Shown here piece after piece: positions 9,383 to 16,881 of a stretch of DNA of 64,000 nucleotides. Position 1 is the stretch's first letter. Each line of letters opens with the position of its first letter. The notes beneath the pieces were generated by a model. It was not told where the DNA came from and did not search any database. It was given only the letters and a program-made list of their open reading frames with translations. The translations under genes and the position numbers were made by a program. Source of the DNA: Lyngbya sp. PCC 8106 (GTDB taxonomy: Bacteria > Cyanobacteriota > Cyanobacteriia > Cyanobacteriales > Microcoleaceae); contig NZ_AAVU01000031.1 in NCBI RefSeq assembly GCF_000169095.1, positions 1 to 64,000 on the forward strand, in the 5' to 3' direction.

Positions 9383-10052
9383 AACTTCCCCCGTAAAATA
9401 AATGTCTACAAAAGTTTATACTTCCTAACTCAGAAGCACCCAGAAAAGTTTTTATTTATAAATACAGCCTTAAATTAGATGTATTTAGATAAGAATATAA
9501 TATTGTATTGCTACTTTTGTCAAGGGATTTAATGTGAACTTTTGATTCAAAGTCAAAGCTTAATGAAAAGATTGAATTGTTTGACTTTTACAGACCATGA
9601 TTTCAATCAAAATCTTGGTTTTCTTGACTTAAAGTTGTTAAGATTAGCACAATCAAGTTAAAAAAAACAAACGCTGTTTTTCCCTGATAACAGTGGATCT
9701 TCAGCTAATCAGCTATGTAGCTTTAGCTTATAATCTACGAGAAAAAGCCAAGAATAAACTGATTTATAGTTTACGATTTCAACTTAAGGTGTTCTGCTCT
9801 CAATATTTTATATTTTAAGCCTCTGAACGTAATTTTTTTTAATTCCTTAACATTTAAAAACAATAAGTTTGATTTGTTTTAAATCTGTTCTATTGCTGAT
9901 CGAAGTTCAATCATTGAGTGAATCAATCATCAAAGTTTCTCCCATCTATTACAATCAAAACACATGAAACTATAAACAATATAAAGTGTAGTGTACATCC
10001 AACAGCTCAATAAAAACACCCCATTATATAAAGTTCAAAGCAATTTCTGTAA

Positions 10053-10225
10053 AGATTTTGTAAAATCTCCGGATCAAAGTGGTCAAACCGAGTCAGGAAG
10101 GGAATCTCTGTGTACGCGACCCACCTCAACACTCATGGTACACAACACAGCTTCCTAAACGAGACTGCTTAGTGTTTAATATTGCCACCCATACTGCTTT
10201 CGGCGAACTCATCTAAGTAGGTCGG
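10053..10225. ncRNA. Candidate structured RNA, family not recognised
   Basis: This stretch is less AT-rich than its surroundings and contains nested inverted repeats: AGATTTT/AAAATCT (10053-10059 with 10062-10068), AGGAAG/CTTCCT (10095-10100 with 10151-10156) closing an inner TGTGTAC/GTACACA stem (10109-10115 with 10138-10144), and GACTGCTTAG/CTAAGTAGGTC (10163-10172 with 10213-10223) around a GCC/GGC pair. AGTC 10091-10094 could alternatively pair with GACT 10163-10166, extending the first stem. I could not match it to tmRNA, SRP RNA, RNase P RNA or a known riboswitch; its ~175-base size is near that of 6S RNA, but I cannot confirm that. Strand is undetermined. Confidence 0.35.
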
Positions 10226-10280
10226 CGGGAAATCTGATTAATATGTAACAAAACGTTAAGTCTGAAAGGAAGAGTAAAAG

Positions 10281-10508
10281 TTAAAAAGCTATGCTCGTAT
10301 GAGGGATAATTCTTTGAGGCGGTTGGATGAGTGGGTTAATCTTTTCACGAGAAGAAGGGTTTCGCAGAAGAACTGTACCATTTACTCCTAAAGTTGCTAA
10401 TATTTTTCCTTTTTTTTCCTAAGCCTATACTATACCTTTTCTGCTTTTGACTTCTTGAATGGCTTGTGCGACTTCCTGAGTAATAATTACACAGTTACAA
10501 TTTAACAT
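10281..10508 (-). pseudogene. Small unknown gene broken by in-frame stops
   Basis: Read from ATG 10508 the frame gives 27 residues (CVIITQEVAQAIQEVKSRKG), then two stops within a short AT-rich stretch (about 10409-10436), then continues in the same frame for 41 residues (KILATLGVNGTVLLRNPSSR) to TAA 10281-10283. The two halves read as one small protein with a ~27-bp in-frame insertion bearing the stops. I do not recognise the family. An alternative is chance coding-like sequence. Confidence 0.35.
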
Positions 10509-10690
10509 CTTACAGGATACTGAAGATTAAGTGGATCAAAAAACTAAATAACTATTGCCTTCTCAGGATTAGAAAGCCATTGAACGATTAAAAAAATTGC
10601 AGAGATTCCTGATTTTTCCAGAACAATGTTCAACCAAGGTGTAATTGAATCATAGAATGAGCGAGGAGGGTTAGGTAGCCACCGATAGCG

Positions 10691-13075
10691 ATGACAACGA
10701 TATATGTCAATCCAGCTTTAGGTAATGATCAGGGTGAAGGTAGTCAGTCAGTGCCTTTAAAAACCTTGACACAAGCATTATCTCAAGCACAGTCTGATAC
10801 AACAGTACAACTTGAGGTTGGAACTTATAGCGCCGCCAGTGGAGAAATTTTTCCGTTAAAGATTCCCTCTGGAGTAATAGTTAAAGGTCAGGAGTCAGGG
10901 AAAGGCAGTGGTATTTTGATTGAGGGGAGTGGTCTTTTCCCGAGTGTGAGTGCAGGTCGTCAAAATGTTACTCTGTTGCTAGAGTCAGATGCTCAACTTC
11001 GAGGTGTCACCGTCAGCAATAGCGAGATTCGTGGAACCGGGATTTGGTTAGAGTCCGCAACAGTAACAATAGCCAATTGTACTCTCACTCATAACAAACG
11101 GGAAGGGATTTACGCTACAGGTTCAGGAAGTCCACAGATTCTCAATAATCTGTTCATCGACAATGAAGGCTATGGCTTGTCGATAGTCGGGACTGTCACC
11201 GGAAAAGTAGGGGGAAATATCTTTCAAAATACTGGATATGGCCTTTCCATCCAAGACCATGCTGCTCCTTCTGTTAGCGATAATGGCATTTTTGAAAATC
11301 GCTCTGGGATATTGATCTCAGGTGATGCCAAACCCATCTTACGCCGCAATAAAATTGAACGCAATAGTAGTGATGGCATTGTCATTACTCAAAATGCAGC
11401 CCCTGACTTGGGATCTTCTCAAGATCCGGGGAGAAATACCTTCACCGCTAATGGTGGATTTGATGTACAAAATACCAGCCAAGTTGCGATCGCTTCCTTT
11501 GGCAATCAGGTTAGCGGAAATCGCATTCAAGGTAATGTGAATGTTGTTGCTCAGAATTTTACTACAATTTCAGTTATGACTCTTTACGTTAATTCCATCA
11601 CAGGAAATGATTCTAACTCGGGAACTCAATCGAGTCCATTTAAAACAATTACAAAAGCCCTCCAACAAGCCCAAGGGGGAACCGTTGTGCAAGTCGCACC
11701 GGGAACCTATAGCGCAGCCAATGGAGAAAGCTTTCCGATCTTTGTCTCATCTGGGGTGAAGCTATCTGGAAATGCAGCGAAAAAAGGTCAGGATACTCAA
11801 ATTACCGGAAGTGGGCGGTTTACCAGTCCAAGTGCGGCGGGTCAGAATGTGACGGTGTGGATGGAAAATAATTCTACACTAGAAGGATTTAGTGTCACCA
11901 ATGACCAAATTCGCGGTACAGGCGTTTGGATCGAATCAATTTCTTGTACGGTAAGTCAATGTACTTTTGCTAAATCTAAGCGAGAAGGGGTATTTATCAC
12001 CGGAACGGCGACTCCTGAAATTTTAGACAGTGTGTTTCTGCAAAATGGCGGGAATGGAATTGCTTTAGCCGGAAATGCCAAAGGGGAAATTCGCGGTAAT
12101 AAGCTTCAAGATACTGGATATGCGATCGCGGTGCAATCTCAAGCCGCGCCCTTAATTGTGGATAATGAGATTACCGGAAATCGCACCGGATTGGTTCTCT
12201 CGGGCAGTTCTAAACCCGTTTTACGGAAAAATCTAGTTGAAAAGAACCTCCAAGATGGGTTAACTGTGATTGCTGATGCCCTTCCCGATTTAGGCAATAG
12301 TCAAGATCCGGGTGAGAATATTTTCCGCGATAATGGTAAGTATGATGTGCAGAATGCGGGAAAGTTTAAACTGATATCAGTCGGAAACCAAATTAACCCG
12401 AATAACACAAAAGGAAATATTGATTATGACATTCCCGATCCGACACCGACTCCCACACCGACTCCCACACCGACTCCCACACCCACACCCACACCCACTC
12501 CCGGAGGCTTAAAAGATATTAGCGGACATTGGGCAAAAGCGTTTATTGAGGGGTTAGTTGATCGAGATATTATTAGCGGCTATCCTGATGGTACTTTCCG
12601 ACCCGATAATAGTTTAAGTCGCGCTGAACACGCCGCATTATTAGCAAAAGCGTTTGAACTTACCCCCATTCGTTCCGGGACGAACTTTAAGGATATTGCC
12701 TCTGATTTCTGGGCGAAAGCGGTAATTGAGAAAGCTAACCGGGCGGGATTTTTAGCCGGGTTCCCCGATGGTACGTTTCGGGCTAGCCAAAATTTAACCC
12801 GCGCCCAAGCAATTGTATCGTTAGTGAATGGGTTGAAGCTGACCGGGGGAACCTCTAACTCTTTACTGGCTTACAGCGATCGCGCCCAAATTCCAAGTTT
12901 TGCGACGGATGCGGTGGCGACAGCAACAGAAAAACGGATGGTCGTTAATTATCCCCGTCGGGATTTATTGTCTCCTCAACGGGATATTACTCGCGGAGAA
13001 GTTGCAGCGATTTTCTATCAAACCTTGGTAGCAACAGGTCGCGCCCAGAGAATTGATTCTGCTTATATTGTCTAA
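10691..13075 (+). CDS. Duplicated DUF1565 beta-helix protein with C-terminal SLH domains
   Basis: A 794-residue surface-type protein. Residues ~1-290 and ~296-580 are two copies of the same DUF1565/right-handed beta-helix module: each begins (Y)VN...GND, carries a PGTYSA(A)(S/N)GE segment, IRGTG(I/V)W(I/L)ES, and ends NLGSSQDPG or LGNSQDPGEN. The second copy starts with its own Met (MTLYVNS). A Thr-Pro repeat linker (about 584-604) leads to three S-layer-homology segments (about 606-790; DISGHWAKAFIEGL, FPDGTF). SLH domains normally tether proteins to cell-wall polymer, yet no N-terminal signal peptide is visible, so the export route is unclear. The ATG follows an AGGAGGG-like site. A strong terminator follows. 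Confidence 0.85.
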   Translation: MTTIYVNPALGNDQGEGSQSVPLKTLTQALSQAQSDTTVQLEVGTYSAASGEIFPLKIPSGVIVKGQESGKGSGILIEGSGLFPSVSAGRQNVTLLLESDAQLRGVTVSNSEIRGTGIWLESATVTIANCTLTHNKREGIYATGSGSPQILNNLFIDNEGYGLSIVGTVTGKVGGNIFQNTGYGLSIQDHAAPSVSDNGIFENRSGILISGDAKPILRRNKIERNSSDGIVITQNAAPDLGSSQDPGRNTFTANGGFDVQNTSQVAIASFGNQVSGNRIQGNVNVVAQNFTTISVMTLYVNSITGNDSNSGTQSSPFKTITKALQQAQGGTVVQVAPGTYSAANGESFPIFVSSGVKLSGNAAKKGQDTQITGSGRFTSPSAAGQNVTVWMENNSTLEGFSVTNDQIRGTGVWIESISCTVSQCTFAKSKREGVFITGTATPEILDSVFLQNGGNGIALAGNAKGEIRGNKLQDTGYAIAVQSQAAPLIVDNEITGNRTGLVLSGSSKPVLRKNLVEKNLQDGLTVIADALPDLGNSQDPGENIFRDNGKYDVQNAGKFKLISVGNQINPNNTKGNIDYDIPDPTPTPTPTPTPTPTPTPTPTPGGLKDISGHWAKAFIEGLVDRDIISGYPDGTFRPDNSLSRAEHAALLAKAFELTPIRSGTNFKDIASDFWAKAVIEKANRAGFLAGFPDGTFRASQNLTRAQAIVSLVNGLKLTGGTSNSLLAYSDRAQIPSFATDAVATATEKRMVVNYPRRDLLSPQRDITRGEVAAIFYQTLVATGRAQRIDSAYIV
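12441..12502 (+). repeat. Thr-Pro coding microsatellite
   Basis: Short repeats of CCGACTCCCACA and CCCACA encode an uninterrupted Thr-Pro linker between the beta-helix and SLH parts of the surface protein. Such tracts can vary in length between strains by slippage. Confidence 0.85.
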
Positions 13076-13114
13076 GCTGAGGTGAAGTTCGAGAAATTCA
13101 TCTTCAATTTTTGA

Positions 13115-13136
13115 GGGCATCTAGTTTTAGGTGCCC
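13115..13136 (+). terminator. Rho-independent-like terminator after the SLH protein
   Basis: An 8-bp stem GGGCATCT/AGGTGCCC (one G-U pair) with loop AGTTTT, about 40 bp past the stop codon and followed by TTGGCGTTTT. It separates the surface-protein gene from psb28. Confidence 0.6.
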
Positions 13137-13196
13137 TTGGCGTTTTATGATGGAGGATGGAAATTTAACAATTGTTTAAAATCTGTTCGTAACATT

Positions 13197-13532
13197 ATGG
13201 CTACAATCCAATTTGCAAAAGGAATTGATGAAGATGTAATTCCGAATGTTCGTTTAACTCGTTCTCGCGATAACACTCAAGGAACGGCGACTTTTTATTT
13301 TGATAATCCCAAAGCCCTCGCGAATGATTTTGCTGAGGAAATTACGGGAATGTACTTAATTGACGAGGAAGGAGAATTACTCACCCGTGAAGTGAAAGCA
13401 AAGTTTGTTAATGGTAAACCCGAAGCAATAGAAGCATTTTATTTAATGCAGTCGGAGGAGGAATGGAATCGGTTTATGCGGTTTATGAACCGTTACGCTG
13501 AAGCCAATGGCTTAGAATTTAGCAAATCTTGA
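13197..13532 (+). CDS. psb28: Photosystem II assembly factor Psb28
   Basis: 111 residues from ATG 13197 (MATIQFAKGIDEDVIPNVRL), the usual Psb28 start and length; an upstream in-frame ATG at 13131 would add a non-conserved extension overlapping the preceding terminator. Conserved blocks TATFYFDNP, ITGMYLIDEEGELLTREVKAKF, EWNRFMRFMNRYAEANGL and terminal FSKS are all present. In cyanobacteria Psb28 binds the cytoplasmic side of the RC47 assembly intermediate of photosystem II near cytochrome b559 and CP47 and protects it during biogenesis. It is monocistronic here, with an inverted repeat downstream. Confidence 0.96.
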   Translation: MATIQFAKGIDEDVIPNVRLTRSRDNTQGTATFYFDNPKALANDFAEEITGMYLIDEEGELLTREVKAKFVNGKPEAIEAFYLMQSEEEWNRFMRFMNRYAEANGLEFSKS

Positions 13533-13543
13533 TGGTGTGGTGA

Positions 13544-13588
13544 GGGAAGTCGGGAAAGGTCTTTACGTCCCGTTTAACCTGACTTCTC
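13544..13588 (+). terminator. Inverted repeat after psb28
   Basis: GAAGTC (13546-13551) pairs with GACTTC (13581-13586), extendable by a G-U and a G-C pair, with a long loop containing a GGG/CCC pairing. It starts 12 bp after the psb28 stop. The trailing T-run is poor, so termination is only plausible. Confidence 0.35.
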
Positions 13589-13648
13589 ATCAGAAAATCG
13601 GTATTTTTTCAATCATCTTTACCAGAAGTATAAACGAGAAAATCGACG

Positions 13649-14164
13649 ATGACTTCATCCCATCCTCATGCTGATCATGGTGAGATTAAGATCAATTGTG
13701 TGGTGATTACGGTGAGTGATACTCGCACTCCGGAAACCGATAGTAGTGGTCAGTTAATTCAAGCTTTACTCCAACAAGCGGGATATCAGATTAGAGAATA
13801 TTTGATTCTTCCCGATGAACCTGGAGAAATTCAGACCGAAGTTCGGGGGTTATGTCAACTTCCTCATCTCGATGTTTTGATTCTCAATGGGGGGACCGGA
13901 ATTGCACCCCGCGATACAACTTACGATGCAATTGAAGGGATTTTAGAGAAAACGTTGCCGGGGTTTGGTGAAATTTTTCGCAGTTTGAGTTACGCTGAAG
14001 TCGGGTCACGGGCGATCGCTTCTCGGGCTGTGGCTGGAATTTGTCAGGGGACTTTGGTGTTTTCGCTTCCCGGTTCAACGAATGCAGTTAAGTTAGCAAT
14101 GGAAAAGCTAATTTTACCTGAACTAACTCATCTGATCACTCAATTAAAACCCTATAAATTTTAA
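13649..14164 (+). CDS. moaB: Molybdenum cofactor biosynthesis protein MoaB
   Basis: A 171-residue protein of the MoaB/Mog fold, which binds molybdopterin and, in Mog-type enzymes, adenylylates it before metal insertion. Seen are VVITVSDTRTPETDSSG, the pterin-binding loop LNGGTGIAPRD (about residues 89-99), AIEGILEKTLPGFGEIFRSLSY, and the FSLPGSTNAVKLAMEKL segment. A polar His-rich start of ~12 residues precedes the conserved core. moaC lies 10 kb downstream, not in the same operon. Function is well supported; whether it acts as MoaB or Mog cannot be told from sequence alone. Confidence 0.93.
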   Translation: MTSSHPHADHGEIKINCVVITVSDTRTPETDSSGQLIQALLQQAGYQIREYLILPDEPGEIQTEVRGLCQLPHLDVLILNGGTGIAPRDTTYDAIEGILEKTLPGFGEIFRSLSYAEVGSRAIASRAVAGICQGTLVFSLPGSTNAVKLAMEKLILPELTHLITQLKPYKF

Positions 14165-14290
14165 ATTTTAACCCGCATTTTGACGGTTTAAGTTCAACAC
14201 TTTTTTGATAACTTCACAAAACCCTAAACTCATTAATCCCCCTGTTAATGGAGTCAAGGGAAAATACAGGAATTAGTAGACAGGTAGCTG

Positions 14291-15076
14291 ATGAATACAT
14301 ATACCCTCTTGAGTCAAACTGAACGCCAACGGGTGAGTGATGGAGTTGTAACCTCTATCTTGAGCGGTTGCGAATCTTCACCCTGGCAGTTAGTGCTAAT
14401 CTTGCCACAATTGGGAGATTTCGATAGCTTGGAGTATGCTTGGTGGTTGCGACGAGATGCCGAACAGTTATCTAAGCAACAAATAGCAATTCGAGCCGTA
14501 GGAATTGGCGATCGCAGTTCGGGTCAGCGATTCTGTGATTATACTGGATTTCCGCCCGCTTGTTTGTTTGTCGATCCTACTGCCAAACTGCATCAAACAC
14601 TCAACCTGTATTCAGGTCTATCTCTTAAACTACCGGGTTTATCGCCAGGTGTAAATGCTTGGCTGAACCTGATGCTGATGTGTGCCGGAATTGGTAGCCC
14701 CGGTACTTTGGCGGAAGTGTTTCGCGGATATCGGGGTGATGCCAAAGCACCTCAGTTAATTGACGATGAAGAAATTGTTCGCGCAACCCCCCTACCCCCC
14801 TTAAAAGGTTCATTCTTCCAATGGGCAGGTGGTCGTGGTTTTCAGCGTCCATTTGAGTTAGCAACTTTGCGACTGCGAAATATGACAGAAGTGCTAACAA
14901 ACTGGAAAACCTATGTTCCTAATTCTACCTATCTGACTCAACGAGGAGCCACTTTCCTTTTCAATCAACAGGGAGAATTACTTTATGAGCATCGTGATCG
15001 CGCTATCCTTGGGTTCGCGGCTAATATGAGTAGTCCGCTCTCTTTCCTCTCGGGTTTTGTTACTCATAAAAAATAA
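14291..15076 (+). CDS. Peroxiredoxin-like (AhpC/TSA_2) protein of cyanobacteria, no peroxidatic Cys seen
   Basis: A 261-residue soluble protein. The central pattern (LRRDAEQL, IRAVGIGD, FCDYTGFPPACLFVDPTAKLHQTLNLYSG) is that of the PRXL2/AhpC-TSA_2 thioredoxin-fold group found in cyanobacteria and chloroplasts. The segment where relatives have CPFC-type catalytic cysteines reads LILPQLGDFDSLEY, with no cysteine, so it may not be a peroxidase. Later parts (GFQRPFELATLRLRNMTEVL, GATFLFNQQGELLYEH) are conserved in this group. It may act as a redox-inactive or regulatory relative. It stands alone, following moaB by 126 bp. Confidence 0.7.
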   Translation: MNTYTLLSQTERQRVSDGVVTSILSGCESSPWQLVLILPQLGDFDSLEYAWWLRRDAEQLSKQQIAIRAVGIGDRSSGQRFCDYTGFPPACLFVDPTAKLHQTLNLYSGLSLKLPGLSPGVNAWLNLMLMCAGIGSPGTLAEVFRGYRGDAKAPQLIDDEEIVRATPLPPLKGSFFQWAGGRGFQRPFELATLRLRNMTEVLTNWKTYVPNSTYLTQRGATFLFNQQGELLYEHRDRAILGFAANMSSPLSFLSGFVTHKK

Positions 15077-15309
15077 CTATACTGACCAACTTAACCAACC
15101 TTTTGTGATTTTGAATGAAGTTTCTGTTGAGGGCTTAACTCAAGCAAGTTTTGTCAGTAAATTAGCCCTGATAAACCCATCAACCGACGAAAATAGTTAA
15201 CGCTATCGAATAACTCTTGCCACTTTCATATAAACAATGAAGCAAAAGCGATTGCATTTAGACTCATATGGAGATTGCCACCCGGAATAATGCACAGCCA
15301 TGATTTCAG

Positions 15310-15705
15310 CTATTCACAATAATACTTAGGCATAAATTTTATGCCAAATATTAAGGAACGACTTCTATTAAACGCTTGAATAGATTCGAGACTATTTTCT
15401 TGGGAATTAGCTTTTACTTTTTGTGTATTACCTAAGTTGGCTAAAGTCTTAAAATGAGTTTCTTCCAATACAAATATATTTTTGGCAGGTATCCAACCTC
15501 TTAATTCAGGCTGATTATGTTGTATATAATACCAGTTTTTTGAGATATTTCCATCCACCTGATGAGATTTGACTATAAGAACTTTATCTCCCGATTTTGC
15601 CACACCAATAGAGGCTGCATCTCTGGAAGGTTGTTGACGAATCTCAACTGTTCCGTTGGGAAAAAAAGTTCTCAAAAAACCAGTCTGACCATTTCCACTA
15701 CTCAT
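15310..15705 (-). CDS. Small SH3-like domain protein
   Basis: 131 residues with no signal peptide. Residues ~10-80 (VEIRQQPSRDAASIGVAKSGDKVLIV, ELRGWIPAKNIFVLEE) have the pattern of a bacterial SH3b domain, which often binds peptidoglycan or other ligands; a polar tail follows. AGGA lies nine bases before the ATG, supporting the start. The short C-terminal segment is basic and not recognisable. Substrate and location are unknown. Confidence 0.6.
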   Translation of the reverse strand: MSSGNGQTGFLRTFFPNGTVEIRQQPSRDAASIGVAKSGDKVLIVKSHQVDGNISKNWYYIQHNQPELRGWIPAKNIFVLEETHFKTLANLGNTQKVKANSQENSLESIQAFNRSRSLIFGIKFMPKYYCE

Positions 15706-16167
15706 TTTAAAATTCCTGCTCTTTTAGCTGACTTAGAGATTACAGTAATAATCTTAAAAAAGGCACTAACCCATGATTTAGTTTTTTACCTAGCCTAAAG
15801 TTCAGATCTAAACTGACTCTAGCTGAATACAAACCGGCTGATTAACAACAAGAAAAATCAAAATAATACTCGAAAAAATGTTTAAAAGATTAAAATTACA
15901 CTCAATAATATTTTTGAAATAATTTTTATTTGCTGTGATTAAAAGCTATCCTTAAACCAGAGATATTGAATTTTTAGGCTCTCCATAAACTCAAGTAACA
16001 GAAGCCTCTCACTTTAAAACAGGAGACTATTTTTATCTTTAAAAACTGCTAGAGCAATGTGACTTAATTTGTAAAAAATTAACCAGTTTAAGCCCCCATG
16101 ATTTGGGGTTTGGGGGCAATATCGTTTACAACGGGTTTATAATTGCTATAGTTTCGAGGGGAAGGTT
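15706..16167. other. AT-rich gap of 462 bp
   Basis: No gene recognised. It holds only the leader of the SH3-like gene and a G/C hairpin at 16092-16117 (listed separately). Confidence 0.6.
16092..16117 (-). terminator. G-rich hairpin downstream of small gene
   Basis: GCCCCC (16092-16097) pairs perfectly with GGGGGC (16112-16117); a nested CCCCA/TGGGG pairing is an alternative. It lies about 50 bp beyond the stop of the 68-residue minus-strand gene and could terminate it, but lacks a clean T-run. Confidence 0.4.
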
Positions 16168-16374
16168 TTAGTTAGACTCTAAAACTTCTCCACTAAAAAC
16201 TGCAACTATATAATCAGATGTAACTTCATCCTCTGGCGGAAGTTTTGTTAAAGTGAAAATTCCAGATTCATAACTCAAAACTTCATATTGTACTCCGGTT
16301 GAAGCATTGGCAATGGTGTCACCAACTTGAGGAAAATGATTGAGTTGGTTGTGTTCTACTGTGATTTTACTCAT
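16168..16374 (-). CDS. Small hypothetical protein, 68 residues
   Basis: A compact acidic protein starting MSKITVEHNQLNHFPQVGDTI and containing YEVLSYESGIFTL, which suggests a small beta-barrel, but no family was recognised. AAGAAG lies a short distance upstream of the ATG. Its low complexity is normal and a hairpin lies downstream, so it is probably real. Confidence 0.5.
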   Translation of the reverse strand: MSKITVEHNQLNHFPQVGDTIANASTGVQYEVLSYESGIFTLTKLPPEDEVTSDYIVAVFSGEVLESN

Positions 16375-16881
16375 TAGTTGTCTTCTTGTGAATCATTACA
16401 TTGTACAATTTTCTGGCGATCGCAATTACTCCCGATAATCAATCTACAACTAATATTAATACTCTGACATTTAAGTCGGTTGACGTTGAAAATAGTCCTT
16501 ATGGCAAGGCAATAGGCACTCATGCCACAGGGAATAAATATTTAAATATTGTATATTTTGTTACATACCTCTATTTTTTCACACCGACTTACTTATTCAA
16601 CAGTTGAATGAAAAGCATAGCCTATAGGGTGTTGGGCTATCAGATCAGTAATTCTACTGAGAACGATCTAATTTTTGATGCTCATAAAATTTTCAAAGTT
16701 CCGTAATTACCCCGTAGCTATCCAAGTTTAAAACGCTTAATCTGGAGAGTAGAGTTTGAAATAAACTCATCCAGTTGCCACCACCAAAATTTCAATTAAA
16801 GCTTGATTAACGTGCATCATCTCAAATCCCCTAATTCTAATCTAAAAAGCAATTTTTAACAATTTTTAACCAGGTAAAATC
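16375..16881. other. 507-bp gap before the 1908-residue gene
   Basis: No gene supported; a 68-codon frame at 16401-16607 has no ribosome-binding site and looks accidental. The gap contains the element shared with the 30.1 kb locus (16690-16729) and AT-rich leader sequence with two direct AATTTTTAAC copies just before the ATG. Confidence 0.55.
16690..16729 (+). promoter_or_regulatory. Shared 40-bp upstream element, copy 1
   Basis: This 40-bp stretch matches 30122-30161 at 32 of 40 positions without gaps; conserved cores are AAAGTTC, GTAATT, CCCGTAG and AGTTT. A weaker match (GAGAACG then T-rich) continues about 35 bp upstream. It lies ~150 bp before the 1908-residue gene. The function is inferred from conservation at two unrelated genes. 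Confidence 0.4.

Larger units (their letters stand above)
9383..10690. other. 1.3 kb gene-poor, AT-rich gap
   Basis: No intact gene was found. The part from 9383 to about 10050 is very AT-rich and holds nothing I recognise beyond presumed promoters for the glycosyltransferase. The part from 10053 to 10225 can fold into stacked hairpins, and 10281-10508 (minus strand) holds a small gene broken by two in-frame stops; both are listed separately. A T-rich AGGAGGG ribosome-binding-like site lies 25 bp before the beta-helix gene. Confidence 0.6.

Noticed and set aside
10053..10225. Reading the structured region as a cobalamin or TPP riboswitch
   Set aside because: Conserved core strings of those riboswitches are absent and no relevant gene follows within 450 bp.
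15077..15201. Short open frame (VILNEVSVEGLTQASF) after the peroxiredoxin-like gene
   Set aside because: Looks protein-like but has no start codon with a ribosome-binding site and no family match; could be a relic but not supported.
16401..16607. 68-codon frame between two genes
   Set aside because: No ribosome-binding site, no recognisable similarity, AT-rich; likely chance.
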